DNA of 64,000 nt, from positions 124,001 to 188,000 of the forward strand of contig JBIQJE010000002.1 of assembly GCA_044507625.1 (NCBI GenBank). The letters are read 5' to 3'. The notes beneath the pieces were generated by a model, which worked only from the letters and a program-made list of their open reading frames with translations, had not been told where the DNA came from and ran no database searches. Of the stretch, positions 9,356-17,116 are shown piece by piece; positions within the stretch are counted from its first letter, which is position 1; the number at the start of each line of letters is the position of its first letter. Source of the stretch: Hyphomicrobium_A sp044507625 (GTDB taxonomy: Bacteria; Pseudomonadota; Alphaproteobacteria; Rhizobiales; Hyphomicrobiaceae). The translations under genes and the position numbers were made by a program.

Positions 9356-9818
9356 GAGACGCGACAGCCGCTTATCCGGGGTGCTCCACGTCCTGCTCCA
9401 CATGGCGGAGCAGGAAGGTCCATCGACGTCCGACACGCTGGCGAAGGCGATGGAGACCAATCCCGTCGTCGTTCGCCGCATCATGTCGGGCCTGCGCGAA
9501 CATGGATACGTACGCTCGGAGAAGGGGCACGGTGGCGGCTGGAGCATCGCCTGCGACCTTTCCAAGGTGACGCTGCGGGATGTCTACGAGGCGCTCGATT
9601 GTCCCTCGCTTCTCGCAATCGGAAACCGCTCCGATAACCCGGCGTGCCTCGTCGAGCAGGCGGTGAACCGCGCGCTGGGACAAGCCTTCGATGAAGCTGA
9701 AGCGCTTTTGTTGTCGCGCTTCGGCGAGGTCACCCTCGCGATGCTCAGCGACGACTTCCACAAAGGCATGAAGGCAGCAGGACGCGGCAAGCACCGGCAG
9801 GAGATCCACCATGACTGA
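9354..9818 (+). CDS. Rrf2-family transcriptional regulator
   Basis: A 154-residue Rrf2-type winged-helix repressor. The N-terminal helix-turn-helix and wing run over residues 1-75 (LAKAMETNPVVVRRIMSGLREHGYVRSEKGHGGGWSIA), matching the Rrf2 consensus in which a KGxxGG wing follows the recognition helix. Only one cysteine is visible (Cys81 in ALDCPS, with another in ACLVEQ), not the three-cysteine cluster of IscR or NsrR, so an Fe-S cofactor is not assured. It overlaps the next gene by 8 nt. The perfect palindrome over its start suggests autoregulation and joint control of the flavoprotein, probably in response to a redox or electrophile signal (inference). Confidence 0.88.
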   Translation: MRRDSRLSGVLHVLLHMAEQEGPSTSDTLAKAMETNPVVVRRIMSGLREHGYVRSEKGHGGGWSIACDLSKVTLRDVYEALDCPSLLAIGNRSDNPACLVEQAVNRALGQAFDEAEALLLSRFGEVTLAMLSDDFHKGMKAAGRGKHRQEIHHD

Positions 9819-10704
9819 CGACGCCATCGTCATCGGCGGCAGCTTCGCCGGACTTTCCGCCGCGATGTACATCGCCCGTGCACGCCGCCGCGTGTGCGTG
9901 ATCGATGCCGGTGCGCCGCGCAACCGCTTTGCCGAGCATTCGCATGGCTTCTTCGGGCACGACGGCAGCGCGCCAGGGGCCCTGATCACCACAGCGAGAT
10001 CGCAGGTTGCCGCTTACCCCACCGCGCGCTTCATCGCCGGAGTGGCGGCATCTGCGCGGCGCGATGGCGATGCCTTCGCGGTGACGCTGGACGATGGAAC
10101 CGAGCTCCGCGGTAAAGGCCTCGTGCTCGCGTTCGGCGTATCGGATGAGCTGCCGGCGATCGAAGGACTGCCGGAGCGCTGGGGACGCACGGTGCTGCAT
10201 TGTCCCTATTGCCACGGCTTCGAATTCAGCGATCGCCGCCTCGGGGTGCTGTACGCTTCACCGATGTCCGCCCATCAGGCGATGCTGATCGCCGAATGGG
10301 GCCCGACGACTTTCTTCCTCGACGGGGCAACCGGCATCGATAGCGCAACGCTGGACGGGCTCGCAAAACGTGGCGTCACTATCGAGGAGCGCAGGGTGCG
10401 GGCGCTGCGCGGCGAGGGCACGCATCTTGAAGCGGTCGAACTCGCCGATGGCGCTTTCACACCCCTCGACGCGCTCTATATCGGCGCGCCGACGCGCCTC
10501 AACAGCACCATCGCGGAGCAGCTCGGTTGCGAGCTGGAGCAGGGCGCGTTCGGAGCGCTGATTAAAACGGACGGACAGAAGCAAACGACCATGCCCGGTG
10601 TATGGGCGGCCGGCGATATCGCCCGCCAGCCCCATAGCGCCACCTGGGCCAGCGCCGACGGGGTGACGGCAGGCACCGCGCTGCACCGGTCGCTGGTTTT
10701 CTGA
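9811..10704 (+). CDS. Thioredoxin-reductase-like FAD oxidoreductase
   Basis: A 297-residue flavoprotein related to thioredoxin reductase. The FAD-binding VIGGSFAGLSAAMYIARA is at residues 7-24, the redox-active CPYC at Cys131-Cys134, and the C-terminal FAD motif GVWAAGDIA near residues 265-275. The usual NADPH-binding GxGxxA in the second nucleotide domain is replaced by YASPMSAHQA, so pyridine-nucleotide use is uncertain. It overlaps the Rrf2 gene, and the two almost certainly form one operon. The substrate may be a small disulfide or an electrophile rather than classical thioredoxin. Confidence 0.85.
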   Translation: MTDDAIVIGGSFAGLSAAMYIARARRRVCVIDAGAPRNRFAEHSHGFFGHDGSAPGALITTARSQVAAYPTARFIAGVAASARRDGDAFAVTLDDGTELRGKGLVLAFGVSDELPAIEGLPERWGRTVLHCPYCHGFEFSDRRLGVLYASPMSAHQAMLIAEWGPTTFFLDGATGIDSATLDGLAKRGVTIEERRVRALRGEGTHLEAVELADGAFTPLDALYIGAPTRLNSTIAEQLGCELEQGAFGALIKTDGQKQTTMPGVWAAGDIARQPHSATWASADGVTAGTALHRSLVF

Positions 10705-10740
10705 ATGGTGCCAGGCTAGCTCCCCGGGCAGAGCTCGGCG

Positions 10741-12474
10741 TCACGCGCTCGGCTGGGCCTTCGCCTCTTCCTCGGCCTTCAATTCCTTTTTCGACAGCTT
10801 GCCGATCATCGTCTTCGGCAGCTCGTCGCGGAACTCGATCTGGGAGGGCATCTCGATCTTCGAGATGCGCACCTCGAGGTGTTTCATCAGCTCGGCTGTC
10901 GTGACCCCCACGCCAGGCTTCAGCCGCACGAATGCCTTCGGCGCCTCTCCGCGTTTCTTGTCCCGGATGCCGATCACCGTCACCTCGGCAACGGCGGGGT
11001 GCTCGTAGATCGCTTCCTCGACCCGGCGCGGATAGACGTTGAAGCCCGACGAGATGATGAGATCCTTGATGCGGTCCTCGATGTAGAAGAAACCGTCGGC
11101 ATCCATGCGCGCAACGTCGCCCGTGCGCAGGAACTCGCCCACCATCTGCTCGGCGGTGTCCTCGGGGCGCTTGTAGTAGCCCTTCATCACCTGCGGGCCC
11201 TTGACGCAAATCTCGCCCTTCTCCCCGCGCGGCACCTCCTTGGACGGGTCCGCGAGATCGCGCAGCGAGACCATGGTGCCGACGAGCGGCATCCCGATCG
11301 ATCCGGCCTTCACCGGCCCTTCGAGCGGATTGCTTGTGACGACGGGCGAAGCCTCCGACAGCCCGTACCCTTCCACCACCTTGCAACCGGTGATGGCCTC
11401 GAAGCGCTGCTTCACCTCCATGGGCAGGGCTGCACCCCCCGAAAGGCAGAACTTGAGGCAGGAAAGATCGTAGGTCACGATCTTCGGGTGGTTCAGGATC
11501 GCGTTGAAGAGCGTCGGCACGCCGGGCATGATCGTCGGCTTTGTACGGTCGATCAGCTTCAGGGCGTCGTCGAGCGCGAAGCGCGGCATGATGACGATTT
11601 CAGCGGCGTAGGCGATGCCGAGGTTCATCACCACCGTCAGCGCGAAGACGTGGAAGAATGGCAAGACCCCGAGCACCCGTTCCACGCCCCGTTCCAGGTT
11701 TGGCGAGGTCGCCGCAACCTGCTGCACGTTCACGTAGACGTTGGCGTGGGTGAGCATGGCGCCCTTCGGCGTGCCCGTCGTGCCGCCGGTGTATTGCAGT
11801 ACCGCCACATCGTTCGTCGGATCGATGGCGACCTTTTCCGGCCTGCCATCGCCCGCCATGATCTCCGCTTCGAGCACAACCTTGGTGGCGGCCGGCGAGG
11901 CGAGGGGGCGGGCGAGCTGCTTGGAGCGGAAGAGGCGGAAGAGCGCGCCCTTGGTCGCGGGCAGGAGGGCGGGGAAGGGGGCGACGATGGCGCGGGCGAG
12001 GCACCCCGACATCAGCAACGCCTCGACCTTGTCGAACAGCACCTTGAGGTCGAGGGTCACCATCAGCTCGGTGTCGCTGTCCTTCACCTGCTGGGTAAGC
12101 TCGGCGACGGTATAAAGGGGGTTGAAGTTGACGACCGTTCCGCCCGCCTTGAGGATGGCGTAGAAATAGATGATGAACGTCGGCGAGTTGGGCAGGAGCA
12201 GGCCGACCTTGGTCCCCTTGCGGACGCCGAGCCTCTGCAACCCGACCGTGGCCCGGTCCACCTGCCGGCCGATGTCGGAATAGGAGAGCGTCCGGCCCAG
12301 AAAATTGGTGCAGATGAAGTCGCCGAAGCCGGCGACCGCATCGTCCAGGAGGGCGTAGAGTGGCGCGACCTTAAGAGGCATGTGCCAGTCGATGCCGCTC
12401 GGATAATGGTCGAGCCAGGGCATGTTCGGCTGCGCAGCGGCGGCCGGAGCTGGAGGGCGGACTGTCGTCATCAT
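10741..12474 (-). CDS. fadD: Long-chain fatty-acid--CoA ligase
   Basis: AMP-forming acyl-CoA synthetase of 577 residues, activating fatty acids with ATP and CoA to feed the beta-oxidation enzymes encoded nearby. The phosphate-binding motif YTGGTTGTPKGAMLTHAN, the adenylate motif EGYGLSEASPVV, the RTGDVARMD hinge region and the C-terminal catalytic lysine region (ELPKTMIGKLSKKEL) are all present. The ATG at 12474 is preceded by GGGGAG at 12485-12490. It is convergent with the Rrf2-flavoprotein operon and divergent from the acyl carrier protein gene. A short palindrome at 12501-12516 lies in its upstream region. Confidence 0.94.
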   Translation of the reverse strand: MMTTVRPPAPAAAAQPNMPWLDHYPSGIDWHMPLKVAPLYALLDDAVAGFGDFICTNFLGRTLSYSDIGRQVDRATVGLQRLGVRKGTKVGLLLPNSPTFIIYFYAILKAGGTVVNFNPLYTVAELTQQVKDSDTELMVTLDLKVLFDKVEALLMSGCLARAIVAPFPALLPATKGALFRLFRSKQLARPLASPAATKVVLEAEIMAGDGRPEKVAIDPTNDVAVLQYTGGTTGTPKGAMLTHANVYVNVQQVAATSPNLERGVERVLGVLPFFHVFALTVVMNLGIAYAAEIVIMPRFALDDALKLIDRTKPTIMPGVPTLFNAILNHPKIVTYDLSCLKFCLSGGAALPMEVKQRFEAITGCKVVEGYGLSEASPVVTSNPLEGPVKAGSIGMPLVGTMVSLRDLADPSKEVPRGEKGEICVKGPQVMKGYYKRPEDTAEQMVGEFLRTGDVARMDADGFFYIEDRIKDLIISSGFNVYPRRVEEAIYEHPAVAEVTVIGIRDKKRGEAPKAFVRLKPGVGVTTAELMKHLEVRISKIEMPSQIEFRDELPKTMIGKLSKKELKAEEEAKAQPSA

Positions 12475-12500
12475 CCTCGAGCATCTCCCCAGGCGAGGCT

Positions 12501-12516
12501 TCTACTATAAAGTAGA
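12501..12516. promoter_or_regulatory. Palindrome with -10-like core upstream of fadD
   Basis: TCTACT at 12501-12506 and AGTAGA at 12511-12516 are inverted repeats around ATAA. On the minus strand the centre reads TATAGT, a plausible -10 element 30-40 nt before the fadD start. A repressor-bound palindrome over a -10 would suit fatty-acid-responsive control (inference). Confidence 0.35.
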
Positions 12517-12715
12517 GCGATTGCCGGACCGTTGCGCTCCCGGGCACCAATCGATAACAGGGCCTTGAAATGCGCTCTGTTATTGAACACGTTTCGGGTG
12601 CTTCGGCCAAGTGTGGGAGTGCCCATCGCTCCCGAAGGTCAGCAACGGTTGAGAAGACATTTTGCTGTACCTTGGAAGACAGCACGCGTTTGGCAGCAGC
12701 CGTAAGCGTCGTGCC

Positions 12716-12734
12716 AGCCGGCCGCAGGCCGGCT
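12716..12734. repeat. Strong GC-rich hairpin between fadD and the acp gene
   Basis: AGCCGGCC at 12716-12723 and GGCCGGCT at 12727-12734 form a perfect 8-bp stem with a 3-nt loop. There is no T-tract. It lies in the divergent intergenic region 12475-12869, which otherwise shows no gene. Confidence 0.5.
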
Positions 12735-12869
12735 GAAGGCCTCTGCTAGACTTGCTGGGCGTTTAAGGATATGTGACGCCACAGCTTGTTGTGCTACAGG
12801 CCTTGCATTAGCTAGGAACCAAGTAATTCGGGCCCCAGGCTTTAAATATAGCGGGGGTGGGAGACTGAA

Positions 12870-13142
12870 ATGGACGAAGTTGGCACCAAGATCGTCGAGA
12901 TCCTGAAGAAGCACATGAAGGAACCGCGCGACGACATCTCGTTGTCGACGCCGTTGACGGATCTCAAGATTGAGTCCCTCGATCTTGCAATGATCGTATT
13001 TGATATCGAAGATACTTTCGGTATCGAGATTCCTTATAACGCGAACGAGGACGTCGAAGATTTCAAGACCGTCGGATCGGTCGTCGATCGCGTCAAGGAA
13101 TTGATGGCGAAGGGCCCCGCGGCCGCTGGCGCCAAGGCCTGA
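12870..13142 (+). CDS. Acyl carrier protein, NodF/AcpXL-like specialised type
   Basis: A 90-residue acyl carrier protein. The phosphopantetheine attachment serine lies in KIESLDLAMIVFDIED (about Ser37), where housekeeping AcpP has DSLD. The C-terminal extension AKGPAAAGAKA is unusual. Specialised carriers in rhizobia (NodF for Nod-factor acyl chains, AcpXL for very-long-chain acyl groups of lipid A) show similar departures. The ketoacyl synthase encoded 143 nt downstream suggests a dedicated pair making an uncommon acyl chain. A GGGAG site ends 6 nt before the ATG. Confidence 0.88.
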   Translation: MDEVGTKIVEILKKHMKEPRDDISLSTPLTDLKIESLDLAMIVFDIEDTFGIEIPYNANEDVEDFKTVGSVVDRVKELMAKGPAAAGAKA

Positions 13143-13190
13143 AGACAAAATCATCCCGGCGCGCGTTGATCAAAAGCGCGCACCTGGATC

Positions 13191-13204
13191 GAGCTCGCGA
13201 GCTC
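13191..13204. repeat. 14-bp perfect palindrome between acp and ketoacyl synthase genes
   Basis: GAGCTCGCGAGCTC is self-complementary without a loop. It may be an operator, or a hairpin that attenuates read-through between the two genes. Confidence 0.35.
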
Positions 13205-13285
13205 CCCCCGAACGGCGATCGCCGGCTCGCAAGTCTTTCTCATGTCGCGGCGTTGCTACGCCGCCCGCAAACCGGCAGGTAACCT

Positions 13286-14530
13286 ATGGCAAACGCGAAC
13301 GGCGCACGCCGCGTCGTGGTGACCGGAATGGGCGTCGTTACGCCGATCGGCCTCAACGTACCCGATTTCTGGGCCTCGATGCAGGCCGCGAAGTGCGGGG
13401 TGACCGAGCTCACTGGTTTTCCTCTCGAAGATCTGAAGATCCTCATCGCTGCCCAGATCAAGGATTTCGATCCAAAGCAGCGCCTGCGCCACTTCCAGCG
13501 CGACAAGCTCGTCATGCACGCGGACCGCTATTCCTGGTTCGCGGCGGCCGCCGCCGACGAGGCGGTGAAGCAGGCGGGCCTCGAGGTTCCCTTCACCGAC
13601 CCCTATCGTTCGGCATGCATCGTCGGCTCGGGCGCTGGCGGCCTCGTCACCTTCGAGAATTCCTATCGCGCACTGTTCATTGAGGGAAAGCGCGCGACGC
13701 ACCCCCTCACACTCCTGCGCATCATCGGCTCCTCGGCGAGCGCCCACGTTGGCATTGAGTTCGGCGTCAAGGGTCCGACCTTCGCCACCTGCAGCGCCTG
13801 CTCGACCGCAACGCACGCTATCGGCATCGCCCGCGACTACATCCGCAACAATGTGGTCGACGTCGCTATCGCCGGCGCGTCGGAATCCGTCATCAACTAC
13901 GGCACCATGAAAGCCTGGCAGGCACTGCACGTGCTTTCGCCTGAGGGCTGCTTCCCGTTCGCCAAGAAGCGCAACGGAACGGTTCTGGGCGAAGGCGCCG
14001 GCATCCTCGTGCTGGAATCCCTGGAGCACGCCCAGGCGCGCGGCGCCAAGATCCTCGCCGAGATCGTCGGCTACGGCATGTCGTCCGACGCCAAGGACAT
14101 GGTCAACCCGGACACTGAGGGCCCCAACGAGGCCATGCGCGGCGCCCTCAACGACGCCGGGCTGTCGCCGTCCGACATCCAGTATCTCAACGCGCACGGC
14201 ACGGCGACGACGATCAACGACGCCAACGAGACGCGCGCGATCAAGGCCGTGTTCGGCAACCATGCCAAGAACCTCGCCATTTCGTCGACGAAGTCGATGC
14301 ATGGCCATCCGCTCGGCGCGGGCGGCGGCATCGAGGCGGCGGCCTGCATCATGGCGATGCAGGAGAACTGGGTCCCGCCGACCATCGGTCTCGACGATCC
14401 CGATCCCGAGTGCGATCTGGACTACATCCCCAATGCCGGCCGCAAGCTCGACGTCACCTATGCGATGTCGAACTCCTTCGCCTTCGGCGGCCTCAACGCC
14501 GTGCTGGTTTTCGGCCCGCCGCCGGCCTGA
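13286..14530 (+). CDS. Beta-ketoacyl-ACP synthase, FabF/NodE-like
   Basis: A 414-residue condensing enzyme of the KAS I/II family, extending an acyl chain with malonyl-ACP. The Cys-His-His triad is visible: the nucleophile in TCSACSTATHAIG, the first histidine in YLNAHGTATTINDANE, and the second in STKSMHGHPLGAGGGIE. The protein starts VVVTGMGVVTPIG as FabF and NodE do. Sequence details such as GFPLEDLKILIAAQIKDFDPKQRL differ from housekeeping FabF. With the preceding atypical carrier protein it forms a NodF-NodE-like or AcpXL-type module. Further genes of the pathway could be missing because the assembly gap follows about 220 nt downstream. Confidence 0.9.
   Translation: MANANGARRVVVTGMGVVTPIGLNVPDFWASMQAAKCGVTELTGFPLEDLKILIAAQIKDFDPKQRLRHFQRDKLVMHADRYSWFAAAAADEAVKQAGLEVPFTDPYRSACIVGSGAGGLVTFENSYRALFIEGKRATHPLTLLRIIGSSASAHVGIEFGVKGPTFATCSACSTATHAIGIARDYIRNNVVDVAIAGASESVINYGTMKAWQALHVLSPEGCFPFAKKRNGTVLGEGAGILVLESLEHAQARGAKILAEIVGYGMSSDAKDMVNPDTEGPNEAMRGALNDAGLSPSDIQYLNAHGTATTINDANETRAIKAVFGNHAKNLAISSTKSMHGHPLGAGGGIEAAACIMAMQENWVPPTIGLDDPDPECDLDYIPNAGRKLDVTYAMSNSFAFGGLNAVLVFGPPPA
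14345..14399 (+). repeat. First copy of a segment repeated next to the assembly gap
   Basis: These 55 bases inside the ketoacyl synthase gene are repeated exactly at 14694-14748, directly against the run of Ns. Confidence 0.9.
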
Positions 14531-14594
14531 CGCCGTAAGCACTGGCCAATCGAATGGCGTGGCGCGGAAGATACAGCAGCTCTGCGCCATCCAG

Positions 14595-14695
14595 CGCGGA
14601 GCTGTGCCGTCCTCCAGCAGTTTCCTTTTCCCCCGAATAGGATAGCCCCCGATCGCCGCGATCGCGCGTCCGGTTACGTATGCCCGGCTCCGGTG
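14595..14695 (+). repeat. Second flanking segment, copied after the gap
   Basis: These 101 bases reappear at 14849-14948 with one base missing from a C homopolymer (five Cs near 14646-14650, four at the copy). Confidence 0.9.
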
Positions 14696-14748
14696 CATCA
14701 TGGCGATGCAGGAGAACTGGGTCCCGCCGACCATCGGTCTCGACGATC

Positions 14749-14848
14749 NNNNNNNNNNNNNNNNNNNNNNNNNNNNNNNNNNNNNNNNNNNNNNNNNNNN
14801 NNNNNNNNNNNNNNNNNNNNNNNNNNNNNNNNNNNNNNNNNNNNNNNN
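14749..14848. other. Assembly gap of 100 Ns
   Basis: Exactly 100 Ns, the conventional length for a gap of unknown size. Both flanks duplicate sequence found 250-350 bp upstream in the same order, so 14696-14948 probably represents overlapping contig ends that were not merged, and not extra genomic sequence. Confidence 0.95.
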
Positions 14849-15051
14849 CGCGGAGCTGTGCCGTCCTCCAGCAGTTTCCTTTTCCCCCGAATAGGATAGC
14901 CCCGATCGCCGCGATCGCGCGTCCGGTTACGTATGCCCGGCTCCGGTGTGTGGGCTGTGTGATGCGTCTACAGGGGTATTGATGCGATCGCGCCACAATG
15001 ACAGAGTGGGCCGCGGGCCGGCGGAAAGACTGGCCGTATGGGAGTCGCGGG

Positions 15052-15438
15052 ATGCGCGTGGTAGTGATCCGTGCGGGGAAGGTGACTATTCGTGCCCGGC
15101 TCTTGGAGACGCCGACCGCCGAACGCATTTGGGCGGCGCTGCCGATCCACGCCGAAGCCAAAATGTGGGGGCGCGAGATCTACTTCAACTCACCCGTGAG
15201 TTCCGATCGCGAGCCCGAGGCGCGCGACGTGGTCAGCGCGGGCGAGATCGCCTTCTGGCCCGACGGCGATGCGATCGCGATTGGCTTCGGCCCGACACCG
15301 GTATCGCGCCGCGGCGAGATCCGCATGGCGAGCCCTTGCAACATCTGGGCGATGGCGCTCGATGACGTGAGCCGGCTGAAGTCCGTGCACGCTGGCGAGG
15401 GCGTTTCCATCGTCGAAGCGAACGCGCACGACTGCTGA
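15052..15438 (+). CDS. Cyclophilin-like fold protein (TM1367 family)
   Basis: A 128-residue protein starting at the ATG at 15052, preceded by GGAG at 15041-15044; an earlier ATG at 14998 would add a non-conserved 18 residues. The sequence MRVVVIRAGKV..WGREIYFNSPV..ARDVVSAGEIAFWPDGDAIAIGFGPTPVSRRGEIRMASPCNIWA follows the small bacterial cyclophilin-like family represented by Thermotoga TM1367. That family has the cyclophilin barrel but lacks a proven prolyl-isomerase function. It follows the gap, so its upstream context is uncertain. Confidence 0.82.
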   Translation: MRVVVIRAGKVTIRARLLETPTAERIWAALPIHAEAKMWGREIYFNSPVSSDREPEARDVVSAGEIAFWPDGDAIAIGFGPTPVSRRGEIRMASPCNIWAMALDDVSRLKSVHAGEGVSIVEANAHDC

Positions 15439-15459
15439 CATCGTGCCACCCGGGCGCTG

Positions 15460-15476
15460 ACCCGCGCCACGCGGGT
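15460..15476 (+). terminator. Hairpin after the cyclophilin-like gene
   Basis: ACCCGCG at 15460-15466 and CGCGGGT at 15470-15476 form a 7-bp stem with a 3-nt loop, 22 nt after the stop codon. A longer alternative pairing uses GCCACCCG at 15445-15452. There is no T-tract, so intrinsic termination is only possible. Confidence 0.35.
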
Positions 15477-15736
15477 GGCGGTCGCGACAGCGCGAGGCTG
15501 CTTCCGCGCGTCACACGTCAGAACCCGGTTATGCGCTGCGGGCACCTAAGGCCCGCTGTGCGCCCCACCGACGCTGTAAACAGCGGCGCGTGCCTGTGCC
15601 TTCGCACCCGTTCCAATCCCGCCATTCGCCTATCGTTTGAAGAAAATTTCGCTTCATTTCCAAGCTTCCAGCGAGGAACCAATCGGGGTAGGGGCGGTTC
15701 CCCAGACGGCGGATGGGCACATAGCGGAGGTGTACC

Positions 15737-16048
15737 ATGCACACTTGGGTGAAATCGGCGCTGGCGGCAACGGCAGCTGGCGCGGCGGTCGTGGCGGTTG
15801 CGATACCGGCGTCGGCCCAGGAAGTCATCGTCGAGGACGGAGCGGTGCTTGTCGATGAAGGCCCGGTCATCGATGGTCCGGTTATCGTCGAGGGAGCGAT
15901 TGTCGAGGATGTCCTCCCAGCTCCGGAGGTCCCAGGTCCGCGCGTCTACGGCTGGACGGCCCGCAGTGGCGATGACTGCGGCATGTACGGATACTGGAAT
16001 GGCGTGCGCTGCGCGGATGCGCGGGACGAGCCCCCGCCGATCCGCTAG
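15737..16048 (+). CDS. Small secreted acidic protein, unknown function
   Basis: A 103-residue protein with a clear signal peptide (hydrophobic residues about 8-26, cleavage likely after ASA in PASAQE). The mature part begins with a repetitive acidic/aliphatic stretch (VIVEDGAVLVDEG, then PVIDGPVIVEGAIVED), followed by a short domain with two cysteines (GDDCGMYGYWNGVRC) that could form a disulfide. GGAGGTG lies 6-12 nt before the ATG, a strong ribosome binding site that supports expression. I do not recognise the family. It stands alone about 300 bp from its neighbours. Confidence 0.7.
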   Translation: MHTWVKSALAATAAGAAVVAVAIPASAQEVIVEDGAVLVDEGPVIDGPVIVEGAIVEDVLPAPEVPGPRVYGWTARSGDDCGMYGYWNGVRCADARDEPPPIR

Positions 16049-16214
16049 CTGGCACAGGTGAATGCATGGACGCGCACCGGCTGTGCGCGTCCTTCGGTGG
16101 CATGTTAGATTTGCGGATTGCTTGCGACACAGGAAACTGCAGCAGCAGTCCGCCTTTGGCAAACCGGGCGCGCGCGGTGGCCATAGTGCGCCGGCCGACA
16201 AGGGAGGCGAAGCA

Positions 16215-16361
16215 ATGGACGTTCTCATGCGTATATTCGCGGGCGTCGTCGCTGCATGGATCACGCCAGACCCTGTGCCGCAGCAGACAAACCAGACGGC
16301 TCAATCGTCTTACGAGGACCGCTGCAACGATATGCGGTGTCGCCTTCGCATCGTGCGCTGA
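16215..16361 (+). CDS. Small hypothetical membrane or exported peptide, 48 aa
   Basis: ATG at 16215 is preceded by AGGGAGG at 16201-16207 with good spacing. The product has a hydrophobic N-terminus (MRIFAGVVAAWI) followed by a polar tail with two cysteines (EDRCNDMRCR). The length and ribosome binding site support a real small gene. Longer ORFs in the same place lack start signals. The function is unknown. Confidence 0.45.
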   Translation: MDVLMRIFAGVVAAWITPDPVPQQTNQTAQSSYEDRCNDMRCRLRIVR

Positions 16362-16603
16362 CCCGTCTGGTCTTCCCCGCGCGGAGGCCTCAAGCGCCGC
16401 GAAATCGTCGTGCTGAGGCCCCATCGCACCCGTGCCGATCTCAAATGACGCGAGGCTGAGCCCCGGGGCCGGCGAGGCGATACGGTGCGCGCGAAATGTT
16501 TCGCCCGCTCAAGGCATTGCAAGCGGCCGATGGACAGAATGCTCTCCATCGCATAGTTCGAACGCCGACCATTTGTGAAGATCCCATAATCGACGAGCCA
16601 GCG

Positions 16604-17005
16604 ATGTCCGCCTTTTTCCGCGTCTTCCTCACCGCGCTCCTGCTTGCCCTCGCCCCGGCGCTCACAGCGCAGGAGTTGAAACCGATGGACACGAGCAATG
16701 TCAGCCCGGAGTTGCTCGAGGATATGTATGGCACATGGGAAGTGAGCAACGCTGACGGCTCAAAGCGCTGCGCGGTGATGCTGAAAAAAGACCCGACTAT
16801 CGGCGGCAACGCAATCGAGATTGCGCAAGACTGCGCCAAGACATTTCCTGTGATGGCCGACATCACGGCGTGGCGCCTCTACGAGGGCTGGACCATTGGC
16901 TTCGCCGATGCCACGCGTAAGCTGCGCATCCATTTCTACACGCCCGATGAGCGCTATGTGGCCGAGCCCGAGGTGGATGGGATCACCACGATCGTCAAGA
17001 GGTAG
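16604..17005 (+). CDS. AprI/Inh-type metalloprotease inhibitor domain protein
   Basis: A 133-residue exported protein with a signal peptide of about 22 residues ending ALTAQE. The mature part has the AprI/Inh layout: GTWEVSNADGSKRCAVML at the N-terminus and a paired cysteine in EIAQDCAKTF, which in the family form a disulfide in a small beta-barrel. Family members block serralysin-type metalloproteases in the periplasm or serve as outer-membrane lipoproteins (Omp19 type). No lipobox cysteine is present, so this one should be soluble. No serralysin gene is in the window, so its target is unknown. Confidence 0.72.
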   Translation: MSAFFRVFLTALLLALAPALTAQELKPMDTSNVSPELLEDMYGTWEVSNADGSKRCAVMLKKDPTIGGNAIEIAQDCAKTFPVMADITAWRLYEGWTIGFADATRKLRIHFYTPDERYVAEPEVDGITTIVKR

Positions 17006-17116
17006 AACTGCGCCCGCCTGATGCTGCTTGGTTGCGCTATCGCGCATCCCGTATCGGCGCGACACGTGCAACGGAAGGGCTGATCCGATCGCCGGCGTGG
17101 TCCCCACGGGACGCCG

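Noticed and set aside
10879..12510. Plus-strand ORF of 543 codons opposite fadD
   Set aside because: Shadow frame of fadD; the translation is His/Arg/Gly-rich and resembles nothing, whereas the opposite strand has complete FadD motifs.
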